A stretch of 64,000 nucleotides of DNA from UBA4732 sp002404095 (GTDB lineage Bacteria > Planctomycetota > Planctomycetia > Gemmatales > Gemmataceae). The notes under the pieces are model-generated. The model saw nothing but the letters and a program-made list of their open reading frames with translations, did no database searches and had not been told where the DNA came from. Made by a program: the position numbers and the translations under genes. Of this stretch, positions 39,278-48,430 are shown in pieces (positions within the stretch are counted from its first letter, which is position 1; each line of letters begins with the position of its first letter). The stretch spans positions 1 through 64,000 of the forward strand of contig DAIPWT010000009.1 of NCBI GenBank assembly GCA_036783645.1, given 5' to 3'.

Positions 39278-42200
39278 ATGTCAGACAGCCATCCTCCCAC
39301 TCCGAAAAAATTCCTCACCAACCAGGGCGACAACACGCTCAGCAAACGGCTCGAAAAAATCCTGCCGCTCACGCAGGACTTCGATTGCCTCGTCGGTTAT
39401 TTTTTCATCAGCGGCTTCTTCCGCCTTTACCCCGCGCTCGAATCGGTCAAGAAAATACGCATCCTCATCGGTCTAAAAAATGAGCAGGTCGTTCACGGCC
39501 TCATTCAAATCGCCAACGAGGACTCCGCGGAAAGCGTCCCGTCCACGGCAGAGGTCAAGAGAACCTTCGGCGGGATGATGCGAAGCGAGTTGATCCAAGC
39601 GCAGGATTCACTCGCCATCGAAACGGGCATCCGAAAGTTCATCGAGTGGATTCGCTCGGACAAGCTGGAGGTGAAGCTCTATCGGGAGCAGAACATCCAC
39701 GCGAAGGTCTACATCATGACGCCGGAGCATCCGGTGCAGGACGTGAACCACGGCTACGTCATCACCGGGTCAAGCAATCTTTCGCACAGCGGCTTGGAGG
39801 GAAATCTGGAGTTCAACGTGTTGCTCGCGGAGCCGGAGGAACACGATTATGCACTGCATCGGTTCAACGAACTTTGGGCGGACGCCGTGGACGTGAAGGA
39901 CGTTCACGACACGATCATTACCACGGTGGAAAAGGAATCCCCCTTCGCCTTCTTCACCCCCTACGAACTCTACCTGAAGTTTCTCGCTGACTACTTTCGC
40001 GATTACTTGGGCGACCGCTCGAAGCTGAATGCGGAAAACCTGCCGCAGAATTTCAAGAAGCTGCAATACCAAGAGGATGCCGTCTTCACCGCACAGCAGA
40101 TGCTCAAGACCTACGGCGGCGTCTTCCTCGCCGATGTCGTTGGCTTGGGCAAAACCTACATTTCGGCGTTGCTGGCCCTGCAACTCGATGGCCGTTGCCT
40201 GGTCATCGCATCGCCAAGCCTTCTCGATGAAAACAGCCCCGGCTCATGGCCGCGCGTGTTGCGCGACTTCTGCATCCCCGGCCACAAGTGCGTTTCCATC
40301 GGCAAGCTTGAAGAGGTCCTGGAACAGGGCGTCGAGTTCTACAAATACGTCTTCATTGACGAATCCCACCGCTTCAAAGGTGATTCCACACAACGTTACG
40401 AGTTGCTCACACGCATCTGCCAAAACAAGGGCGTCATTCTGGTTTCCGCCACCCCATACAACAACGCGCCGGACGACATCTACAGTCAGTTAAAGTTGTT
40501 CCAGCCTGCCCGCAACAGCACTATCCCCGGACTCCGCAATCTGGAAACGTTTTTCGAGAAGCTGCGAAACCGCCTCAAGGGGCTGCATCGTCTCGACGAC
40601 GCCGAGGACTACCTGGCGGCGGTCGAGCTGAACGCTCAGGAACTGCGGGATCGCGTGCTCAAGTATGTCATGGTCCGCCGCACTCGCCGCGAGGTTGAGG
40701 AGTTTTACGGCGAGGACCTCAAAAAGCAGAAGATCTGGTTCCCGAAGGTCAACGATCCCATTCCGCTGCTCTACCAGCTCAAACCGAAAGAAAGCGCAGT
40801 CTTCACAAGCACGCTGGAGAGCATAACCAGCTCCGACTTCCACTACGCTCGCTACCAGCCCCTAAACCCACTCTACTTCACCGGGCCGATTGAAGACCGC
40901 GCTGTGCAAGGCCAGCGCAACCTCGCCAAGTTCATGAAAATACTGCTCGTGAAGCGGTTGGAAAGCAGTTTCTACGCCTTTCAGAAAACCCTCGGTCGAT
41001 TTATCCATTCCCATCAACTCGTACTCCAGGCCTTCGACGACGGATTCGTGTATACAAGCAAGAAGCACAGCCACAAGGTGCTGGAGTTCTTGGAAGATGG
41101 CGACGATGACGCCATTGACGCTCTGATCCAGGCGGAGAAAGCCGAGAGGTTCGCAACCGCTGAATTCACTCCCATCTTCCGGGAGCATGTCGCGTCGGAC
41201 TTGGCCGTGCTTCAAGAGGTCCAGCGCGTGTGGAAAACCATCAAGCGCGATCCGAAATGGGTGGAATTCAAACGCGAACTCGCCGCGCAACCGGCGTTCA
41301 AGAAGGGAAAGCTTATCATCTTCAGCGAATTCGCTGACACCGCTTGCTATCTCGCGGCAGGCATCAAAAAGGAAGTGGACGACAAGACGCTCCTTTTCAG
41401 CGCCGCATCAAGCCCCGCGCTACGCCGTGAAGTCATCGCCAACTTCGATGCCAACAGCAGCGAGAACCGCGACGATTACCGCATCCTCGTCACCACCGAC
41501 GTTCTGGCGGAAGGCGTGAATCTCCATCGCTCGGCCACCGTCATCAATTACGACATTCCCTGGAACCCGACCCGCATGATGCAGCGAGTCGGGCGCGTGA
41601 ACCGCGTCGGCACCAAGTTCAAAGCGCTCTTCACCTACAACTTCTTCCCGACCGATGAGGGCAATGACGAGATTGCCTTGACCGAGGCCGCCAAGTCGAA
41701 GATTCACGCGTTCATTACTCTGCTGGGCAACGACGCGCGCCTGCTTACGGGTGACGAGAAAATCACCTCGCACAACCTCTTCGACCGTATCAACTCCAAG
41801 GAAGCAGTCGAGGGCGACCCGGCCGAGCCCAAGAGCGAGCTAAAGTATCTGGGCCAGATCCTTGCCGTGAAACAAACCAAGCCAGAACTTTTCCAGCGCA
41901 TCCTGGCCCTGCCGCCGAAGGCGCGTTCGACGCGCGCTCACGCCCCCGAACCGGCGGCGGCGGACCACCCCGACGCCGCGCCGGCGCCTGACCGCCCCGC
42001 CCTCATCACCTATTTCCGCCAAGGCCGCCTCGACAAATTCTTTCGCGCCCACGCCGGCGCCGACCGCGCCGAAGAACTCGACTTCTTCACCACCGCCGAA
42101 ACCCTCGAAACGACGGCCAAGGAACCGCGCCAAGACATTCCGCCAGCGCATTTCTATCCGCTGCTGGATAAGAACAAGGAAGGATTCCAAAAAGCAACCA

Positions 42201-42547
42201 CGCCCAGCCTCGAAACCTTGGCGCCGCCCACGGCGGCCGGCAGCGGCAACGAGGCGATCCTCCTGAAGCGACTCCAGGCCAAGGATTTCCGCGCCTATGC
42301 CGCGCTGACGCCCGACGATCGCAAGTTCGCCGCCGCCGTGAGGCAAATCATTACCGACGGCCGCGTCGGCAAGCACACCATTCGTAAAGTGAAAGAGGCG
42401 TTCGATAAAACGGCCGATCCCGCCGAGATGTTCGCCATTCTCCGCAAGGAAATCGCCCGTCAATACCTCCTCGGCCCAGCGCCCAAGCCCGATAAGGACG
42501 CGCCGCCGGCCGCGCGTGAAGTCATCCTCTCCTCTTATCTGCCGTAG
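39278..42547 (+). CDS. PLD-nuclease/SNF2-type helicase fusion, candidate defence protein
   Basis: A 1089-residue protein. The N-terminal PLD-like domain (about 15-190) has an HxK-type motif in NIHAKVYIMT and GSSNLSHSGLEGN. A superfamily 2 SNF2-like helicase follows (about 265-800): Walker A VVGLGKTYISALL (near 287), DESH in VFIDESHRFKG (361), motif III LVSATPYNN (390), and C-terminal motifs VLAEGVNLHRSATVI and QRVGRVNRVG (769). The last 200 residues are Pro/Ala-rich with a helical end. Such PLD-helicase proteins are found next to adenine methylases in restriction-like defence modules; DNA translocation with cleavage is the likely mechanism. Confidence 0.85.
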   Translation: MSDSHPPTPKKFLTNQGDNTLSKRLEKILPLTQDFDCLVGYFFISGFFRLYPALESVKKIRILIGLKNEQVVHGLIQIANEDSAESVPSTAEVKRTFGGMMRSELIQAQDSLAIETGIRKFIEWIRSDKLEVKLYREQNIHAKVYIMTPEHPVQDVNHGYVITGSSNLSHSGLEGNLEFNVLLAEPEEHDYALHRFNELWADAVDVKDVHDTIITTVEKESPFAFFTPYELYLKFLADYFRDYLGDRSKLNAENLPQNFKKLQYQEDAVFTAQQMLKTYGGVFLADVVGLGKTYISALLALQLDGRCLVIASPSLLDENSPGSWPRVLRDFCIPGHKCVSIGKLEEVLEQGVEFYKYVFIDESHRFKGDSTQRYELLTRICQNKGVILVSATPYNNAPDDIYSQLKLFQPARNSTIPGLRNLETFFEKLRNRLKGLHRLDDAEDYLAAVELNAQELRDRVLKYVMVRRTRREVEEFYGEDLKKQKIWFPKVNDPIPLLYQLKPKESAVFTSTLESITSSDFHYARYQPLNPLYFTGPIEDRAVQGQRNLAKFMKILLVKRLESSFYAFQKTLGRFIHSHQLVLQAFDDGFVYTSKKHSHKVLEFLEDGDDDAIDALIQAEKAERFATAEFTPIFREHVASDLAVLQEVQRVWKTIKRDPKWVEFKRELAAQPAFKKGKLIIFSEFADTACYLAAGIKKEVDDKTLLFSAASSPALRREVIANFDANSSENRDDYRILVTTDVLAEGVNLHRSATVINYDIPWNPTRMMQRVGRVNRVGTKFKALFTYNFFPTDEGNDEIALTEAAKSKIHAFITLLGNDARLLTGDEKITSHNLFDRINSKEAVEGDPAEPKSELKYLGQILAVKQTKPELFQRILALPPKARSTRAHAPEPAAADHPDAAPAPDRPALITYFRQGRLDKFFRAHAGADRAEELDFFTTAETLETTAKEPRQDIPPAHFYPLLDKNKEGFQKATTPSLETLAPPTAAGSGNEAILLKRLQAKDFRAYAALTPDDRKFAAAVRQIITDGRVGKHTIRKVKEAFDKTADPAEMFAILRKEIARQYLLGPAPKPDKDAPPAAREVILSSYLP

Positions 42548-42580
42548 AGGAGGCGTGTCGTTTACTTGGGTGACCTTTAC

Positions 42581-42730
42581 GCTGGGTGCCATGCTTTCGC
42601 GGCCGCTTTCGGAACCGAGACAGCGGCAGGGCCGCCGCGAAAGCATGTTGCTCTCGCGCGGCAGACATGCTTTCGCGGGTCGCCGCGAGGGATTCTCACT
42701 CCGACGGGGCCGCGAAAGCATGGCACCCAG
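42581..42730. repeat. Palindromic element, family E
   Basis: Left end GGGTGCCATGCTTTCGCGG and its complement near the right end (CCGCGAAAGCATGGCACCC), with internal CTTTCGCGG copies. It separates the helicase and methylase genes. Confidence 0.87.
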
Positions 42731-42804
42731 CGGATCGGATCGGAACGCGGCGACAAAGGGAAGTTTCCCCCAGTATCAGCGCACACACCCGTAGAGATTC
42801 TCCT

Positions 42805-45800
42805 ATGGAAAAGAGCACCGCTCAACGCCTTGTCCGCGACACGCTCAAAGCGCCGTTTGATCGAAAACGCTACCGCGATTTCATCAACGAACTCTGCAAT
42901 GGCTTCGATGAATCCAAGAAGCAGTCCATGCAGGTTCCGGACGCCTTCGTCCCGCACGCCAAATCTTGCCAACGTCTCGGCACCTTTACCAGCCCCGAAG
43001 GCGAGAAGGCCGATGTACTCGTCGTCCAACTCACCGAATCCTACAAGTTGGATCGCACGCGCACCGCGCTGCGCGACTTTGTGGCCCACAAGCTCAAACG
43101 CGGCGAAGGCGACGACAACGCCTATAAAGAAGCCGGCCTCGTCGCTTTCGTCGCGCCTGATTCGCAATCCTGGCGATTCTCTTTTGTCCGCATGGAATAT
43201 TCAACCAAGCGCGATCCGAAGACCGGCAAGATTAAACCGGAAGAGCGATTGACCCCGGCGCGGCGGTTCTCCTACCTCGTCGGCGTGGACGAGGAATGTC
43301 ATACCGCCCAGTCGCGCTTTCTCACTCTTCTGCAAAACACGGCCGACCATCCGACCCTGGCCCAGATCGAGGATGCGTTCAGCGTTGAGGCCGTCACCAA
43401 GGAATTCTTCCGAGAGTACGCCCGGCTGTTCGCGGACGTTGACGCCGCGCTGGTCGCCGTCGTGAAGCAGGACAAGGCTGTTCGCGACGACTTCCAGGCC
43501 AAGGGCGTCGGCACGGTCGAATTCGCCAAGAAACTGCTCGGCCAGATCGTTTTTCTCTATTTCATCCAGAAAAAGGGCTGGCTCGGCGTCGCCAAGGGCG
43601 GCAAGTGGGGCGAGGGCCCGCGCCATTTCATGCGGCAGCTTATGGAACGGGGCCTCGCCGCGAAACAATGCCTCTTTGACGACGTCCTCGAACCGCTGTT
43701 CTACGACACCCTCGCCACCGATCGCGGCCCCGATGCCTGGTGCAAAACCTTCCAGTGCCGCATTCCCTTCCTCAACGGCGGCTTGTTCGAGCCGATCGCC
43801 GGTTATGAATGGAAAAAGACGCACATCGACTTGCCCAACGACCTCTTTACCAACACGCAGCGCTCCAAGGAGGGCGACGTCGGCACGGGTATCCTCGACG
43901 TTTTCGACCGCTACAACTTCACCGTGAACGAAGCGGAGCCGCTGGAAAAAGAAGTCGCCATCGACCCGGAGATGCTCGGCAAGGTCTTTGAGAACCTCAT
44001 TGAGGAAAACCGCCGCAAGGGGCTTGGCGCCTATTACACGCCGCGCGAGATCGTCCATTACATGTGCCAGGAAAGCCTCATCAACTATCTCGACACGGCC
44101 TTGAACATGACGCGCGAATCGCTGGGCGCGGAGAAAGCAATCCAAGGCAACTTCTTTGGTCAAGCCGCCCCTGCGCAGAAAGCGCTCAAGGTCACGACGC
44201 GCCGCGAGATTGTTCCCCGCGCCGACATCGAGATGTTCATCCACCAGGGCGAACAAATCTCCCACTATGAGGCGGTGGAGACGAAGTATCGCATCACGAT
44301 GCCCAAAGCCATCGAGAAAAACTATCGCCTGATCGACGAAAAACTGGCCGACATTACCATCTGCGACCCCGCCGTCGGCTCCGGGGCGTTCCCGGTCGGC
44401 ATAATGACCGAGATAGTCCGCGCTCGCATCGCACTCACGCCCTATTTCACCGACGTGGCGGAACGCACTCCCTACTACTTCAAGCGTCACGCCATCCAAT
44501 CCAGTCTCTACGGCGCGGACATCGACGTAGGCGCCGTTGAGATCGCCAAGCTACGGCTCTGGCTCTCGCTCGTGGTGGACGAGGAGGACGTTCAACAGAT
44601 CAAACCGCTGCCAAACCTCGACTATAAGGTAGTAGTCGGCAACTCCCTGATGGGCGTGAAGAAGAACCTGATCAACATCGAGCAATTCAAGGAGCTGGAA
44701 GCCTTGAAACCCAAGTTCTTTGACGAGTCCAATCGAACCAAGAAGGCGGAATACAAGCGACAGATCGAGGAACTCATCCATGTACTGACCAACGGACGCG
44801 AGGAGTTCGACTTCGAGATTTACTTCTCCGAGGTTTTTCATGCCAAGGGCGGCTTTGATGTGGTGATCGCCAACCCGCCATATTTGAATTCTCGAAGCAT
44901 GGCAAAAGAAAGCCCCGAAATGCGCAAATTGATTCAGGCTGCCTATTCAATGACGAAAGGTAGTTGGGACATCTACATCGCCTTTTTTGAAAAAGGTTTC
45001 CGTCTTCTGAACCAAACAGGGGTACTCACTTTCATAACGCCAGACAAATGGATTTCCAAACCGTTCGGCGATGAACTGCGAATTCAAACCAATTCCAAGA
45101 TATTCAGTATTCTCAAAGCCGGTCGTGGGGTATTTGAAAGTGTCAACGTGGACGCGATAGTTTCCATATATGTGAATGTGGCCCAGCCATTCCTGCGAAT
45201 TCTTGAGGTTGTAGGAACAGACATGCGATTAAAGACCACTGTCCAGAAGAGTAGCTTGAAGTCTCCTTTCCCCTACGACTCGCTATTCTCCAACTGCGGG
45301 GACTTTTTGGCAAAGATCGATAGGCATCCCGGTAGATTGTCTGAACTCGGACTTTGCGAAAATTCTTGCGCGACGGATGACGCATATAGACTGCGCGAAT
45401 TTATCGAAGAAGAATCCCAAACCGCTAGACAAGATCTGTATCTTCGGATGATTAACACTGGCACAATCGGGAAGTATCTTTCAAAATGGGGACAGCGGGA
45501 GATGGTTTATCTGGGGAGCAGGTATTCGCGGCCTGTCGTCAATAAGAAGCGGTTTCTTCAGGCATTTCCGAAGTCGTATGGAAAGAAATCCGTCAGGAAG
45601 AAAATCATATTGAAGGGTCTAAACTTGTTGGATGCTTGTTTAGATGCAGATGGGTGCGTGATCCCGGGCATACCGACGCTTGTGATCCCATGCGACGACG
45701 CAGAAACTCTGAAACTGCTCCTTGCCATAGTGAATTGCGCATTGGCGTTCTTCTACATCAAGGAGAAATACCCGTCTTCGAGCTACAACGAGGGAACCAC

Positions 45801-46017
45801 GTTCACTAAGGATATGTTAAACGAGCTGCCGCTCCCGAAGCTTGAGCCGAGCGACAAGGCCAACCTTGTTGAACTTGTGGACCAAATCCTCGCTGCGAAA
45901 GAGAGCGATGCCGGGGCGGACGTGAGCGCGTTCCAACGGAAACTGGACAAGCTGGTGTATGATCTCTATGGCCTAGAGCCGGAGGAAATCAAACTCGTGC
46001 AAGGCATCCCCGGCTAA
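42805..46017 (+). CDS. Eco57I-like N6-adenine DNA methyltransferase (type IIG-like), candidate defence protein
   Basis: A 1070-residue protein from ATG 42805. The N-terminal region (about 1-330) contains a possible PD-(D/E)xK-like core (GEKADVLVVQLTE). The methylase core: FENLIEENRRKGLGAYYTPR (about 395-410), SAM-binding DPAVGSGAFPVG (near 521), catalytic VVIANPPYL (690). The C-terminal half is the TaqI-like target-recognition domain. It resembles type IIG or PglX/DrmMI-type methylases. The DNA of the recognition domain (about 44890-45790) is visibly more AT-rich than its surroundings. With the upstream PLD-helicase it forms a likely self/non-self discriminating defence pair. Confidence 0.88.
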   Translation: MEKSTAQRLVRDTLKAPFDRKRYRDFINELCNGFDESKKQSMQVPDAFVPHAKSCQRLGTFTSPEGEKADVLVVQLTESYKLDRTRTALRDFVAHKLKRGEGDDNAYKEAGLVAFVAPDSQSWRFSFVRMEYSTKRDPKTGKIKPEERLTPARRFSYLVGVDEECHTAQSRFLTLLQNTADHPTLAQIEDAFSVEAVTKEFFREYARLFADVDAALVAVVKQDKAVRDDFQAKGVGTVEFAKKLLGQIVFLYFIQKKGWLGVAKGGKWGEGPRHFMRQLMERGLAAKQCLFDDVLEPLFYDTLATDRGPDAWCKTFQCRIPFLNGGLFEPIAGYEWKKTHIDLPNDLFTNTQRSKEGDVGTGILDVFDRYNFTVNEAEPLEKEVAIDPEMLGKVFENLIEENRRKGLGAYYTPREIVHYMCQESLINYLDTALNMTRESLGAEKAIQGNFFGQAAPAQKALKVTTRREIVPRADIEMFIHQGEQISHYEAVETKYRITMPKAIEKNYRLIDEKLADITICDPAVGSGAFPVGIMTEIVRARIALTPYFTDVAERTPYYFKRHAIQSSLYGADIDVGAVEIAKLRLWLSLVVDEEDVQQIKPLPNLDYKVVVGNSLMGVKKNLINIEQFKELEALKPKFFDESNRTKKAEYKRQIEELIHVLTNGREEFDFEIYFSEVFHAKGGFDVVIANPPYLNSRSMAKESPEMRKLIQAAYSMTKGSWDIYIAFFEKGFRLLNQTGVLTFITPDKWISKPFGDELRIQTNSKIFSILKAGRGVFESVNVDAIVSIYVNVAQPFLRILEVVGTDMRLKTTVQKSSLKSPFPYDSLFSNCGDFLAKIDRHPGRLSELGLCENSCATDDAYRLREFIEEESQTARQDLYLRMINTGTIGKYLSKWGQREMVYLGSRYSRPVVNKKRFLQAFPKSYGKKSVRKKIILKGLNLLDACLDADGCVIPGIPTLVIPCDDAETLKLLLAIVNCALAFFYIKEKYPSSSYNEGTTFTKDMLNELPLPKLEPSDKANLVELVDQILAAKESDAGADVSAFQRKLDKLVYDLYGLEPEEIKLVQGIPG

Positions 46018-46073
46018 TTTCCCTCGTTCCCGAACTCCTGTTTTTGCCTGACCCGATTGTCCGTTCGGTGCCA

Positions 46074-46459
46074 TCACAAGGACCGGATGCCGTTTCCCAT
46101 TGGAACGGTCAGGCACTGACGTTCCTCAGTCGCATCGCCGTCAAAAAGGAACTGCATCCATCGGTTCCCACGGACGCGCCTGCGTCGCAAGAGCGCCTCC
46201 GCTTGTTTTGGCCAATCGTGGAGCGTGGCCGGATCAAAGTCGGCGCCGTTCGGCCAAACCAGGGTATGCACTTCGGGATCCATTCGTACTTGATGAAACA
46301 GGGCGGAATCCCGCAGCGGGCGCGGTAAAGTTCCCCGGCCAAGACCGGCTCAAAGTCGATACCTTGTTCCGTTTGGTCGTCAAATTGCACGCAAAGGCTG
46401 TAAGGCCCCATAATCTGGAACGACGTCACGCGATAAATCGGATGCCCTGTCATCGTCAT
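46074..46459 (-). pseudogene. Frameshifted DUF2442 protein
   Basis: The frame from 46459 begins MTMTGHPIYRVTSFQIMGPY and reads VQFDDQTEQGIDFEPVLAGE, typical of DUF2442. It then leaves the family at RARCGIPPCF. The -1/+2 frame continues the family: PLRDSALFHQVR, then MDPEVHTLVWPNGADFDPA. A single small indel near 46315-46330 explains this. It is a pseudogene unless the assembly has an error there. Confidence 0.6.
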
Positions 46460-46524
46460 GCCTCCAGGGGATAAATCGGCAATGGCGAAGCGATATACGC
46501 CCGCTAACCCCGGGTGGCGTAGAG

Positions 46525-46552
46525 CTTGGCGGGTTGGCGGGCGAGCCGTAAA
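46525..46552 (+). repeat. Right direct repeat flanking the helicase/methylase module
   Basis: CTTGGCGGGTTGGCGGGCGA plus GCCGTAAA: the same as 39121-39149 but for the TTG/C change near its middle. Several GGCGGG units follow (46580-46640). Confidence 0.7.
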
Positions 46553-46639
46553 CCCTTAATGGGAAAGGAAAGATTAGCCCGCCAACCGTCCCGCCAAATC
46601 CGAGGTTTGGCGGGCAGCTGGCGGGACTTTGGCAGGCGG

Positions 46640-48319
46640 TCACGGCAGCAGTTTCACAATCTCCTCGAAGGTTTTGTGAAACTCTTCCGGAGTGTACTCC
46701 GCCGTCGCTTTCAAAACCTGCGGCAGGAAGTCCTCTATCTCGGCCCGTCGGTGTTCCTTCACTTTGTCCGGGTCTTTTTTATATTCCTCGTCGGCAACGC
46801 CTTCACCCGCGTTCGGTAGCTTCAGGTTTAAGCTCGCGTCGAGCTTGGCAAGCTGCGCCACAATGGCCGCCTGATTCTCCTTCAGACGCATGTCCTCCGC
46901 GTCCTTGGAGTCTTCGGCTGCCCGCCGTAGGTCGTCGTAAATCGCTTCAAAGGCCCATGCGGTCCTGCGGGCCGCGTCATAATCCGGCGTCGCGCCCGCC
47001 GCCGGCTTCGCGGCCGAGTTGGCCAGACGCTTCAACAGTTCCCGCGCCGCCTTTTTGCTAAACGCCGATTCATGGGCCCCGTCGGTTTTCATCGGCGCAT
47101 TCAGCTTGGGAAGCAACTCATCGTCCATCAACGCGACCAGAGCCTGGGCGGTCTTTTTGACCTCGGCGTTATCGCCGAACGGGCGCCGGCCGAAGCTCTG
47201 ATACAGAGAAGCGACGCCGTTCTTGAGATCGGCCGCGAACTTCTGATCGCGCTCTTTGTCCATCCCGGCCGCCTGCCAGTTGCACAGGTCCATCACGGCC
47301 GCCGACCACGAGCGCGGCCCCGGCCGGCCCGGCGCGCCGTTGTAGCCGCGCTCCTGGCGCCAACTCGGTTGGTGTAAATCGTGGTGACAGGCGGCGCAGT
47401 CGAACAGGGCGAAGTCGAGAACTTGTTTATCCTTGTCGGCCTGTTCGGCCTTTTGGGCCAACAGGTTGACGGCCTCGCGGAAGGCCGCCGCGCCGCCCGC
47501 CACCACCAACTTCGTCTGCTCCAGTTCCGTCGGATCCCACTGATACTGGGCCTTCTGCATTTCACGGGCTTTTTCGTTCATCAGCTGCCAGTGTCGCGGC
47601 AGGCTGTTACAGAAAACGGCCGTCTCGAAAGCCGGCAGCGGCGGATGCCCGCCCGCATACATATCGTGCGTCACCAGCCGATGTTTATCCGGGTCGGCGT
47701 CGCCGATGTGACACGACGCACAGACTTTTGTCCGCTTTACCGGATCCCAAAGGTCGGTCATGCCGAACTTTTCTTGCTTGTAGGTGCGATCCAGTTTGCG
47801 CCAGGCCTTGCGTGTTTCTTCGTCGCTAGTTCCATGCACATCGATCCAATTGTTCCAGGGGCCATGACAGGCGAGACAGCTGACCCCTTTCGCAATCACC
47901 TTATCGTCGATCTTCGTCTTCGCCAGTAGGTTGACGGAAACCATGCTATGGCAACCGAGACAATCCTGATCTTTTTCAGGCGCGACGTCGGAGCCGCGTA
48001 GTTTGTTGATGCGCTTAGCCCGCTCGCCGCCGAGAAGGACGTAAGCGTCCTGGTGCTTGTCGTTTTGTTCCCAAAATGTTCGCTCGTTGCAGCGACACAA
48101 CGGCTGGAGGTCTGTGCTTTCCGGCGGGGTGCCGAAAGTGTGGCAGACGTTGCACCGACCGGCGTCTTGAACGCTCGGCCTTAGCGGGACGACGGGGATG
48201 CCGCCATTCGCGGGCGGATCGTCTTTCGCCTCACCGTGCCCCATTAGGCCCCAAGCCGCGACCGCCGCTACGACGAGGGCGGACGCCAACCGAAGCCGCC
48301 GCGCATGAATTATAGACAT
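46640..48319 (-). CDS. Multihaem cytochrome c (c554-like), five CXXCH sites
   Basis: A 559-residue exported protein from ATG 48319 with signal peptide (LRLASALVVAAVAAWGLMGHG). Haem-binding sites: CNVCH, CLGCH, CLACH, CASCH and CAACH; the first four lie in the first 220 residues as in cytochrome c554-type proteins. The C-terminal 300 residues are helical without haem. It should carry or accept electrons in the periplasm. It has a paralogous partner immediately upstream on the same strand. Confidence 0.88.
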   Translation of the reverse strand: MSIIHARRLRLASALVVAAVAAWGLMGHGEAKDDPPANGGIPVVPLRPSVQDAGRCNVCHTFGTPPESTDLQPLCRCNERTFWEQNDKHQDAYVLLGGERAKRINKLRGSDVAPEKDQDCLGCHSMVSVNLLAKTKIDDKVIAKGVSCLACHGPWNNWIDVHGTSDEETRKAWRKLDRTYKQEKFGMTDLWDPVKRTKVCASCHIGDADPDKHRLVTHDMYAGGHPPLPAFETAVFCNSLPRHWQLMNEKAREMQKAQYQWDPTELEQTKLVVAGGAAAFREAVNLLAQKAEQADKDKQVLDFALFDCAACHHDLHQPSWRQERGYNGAPGRPGPRSWSAAVMDLCNWQAAGMDKERDQKFAADLKNGVASLYQSFGRRPFGDNAEVKKTAQALVALMDDELLPKLNAPMKTDGAHESAFSKKAARELLKRLANSAAKPAAGATPDYDAARRTAWAFEAIYDDLRRAAEDSKDAEDMRLKENQAAIVAQLAKLDASLNLKLPNAGEGVADEEYKKDPDKVKEHRRAEIEDFLPQVLKATAEYTPEEFHKTFEEIVKLLP

Positions 48320-48353
48320 CACATCGCTCCCAGAGGGTGACGTAGGGTGCGTT

Positions 48354-48418
48354 CCTACGAACCCGAAGCGCGAGCGAGGCGCTCGACTGCATTCCTCGCT
48401 TGCGCTTCGGGTTAGTAG
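48354..48418. repeat. Palindromic element, family D
   Basis: Inverted arms CTACGAACCCGAAGCGCGAG and complement, between the two cytochrome genes. It may allow the two genes to be expressed at different levels. Confidence 0.85.
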
Positions 48419-48430
48419 ATCGGTGTACTA

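Noticed and set aside
39278..46017. Full DISARM or BREX system
   Set aside because: drmA/drmB/drmC and brxA/B/C/pglZ-type genes were not seen on either side, so only the two-gene description is supported.
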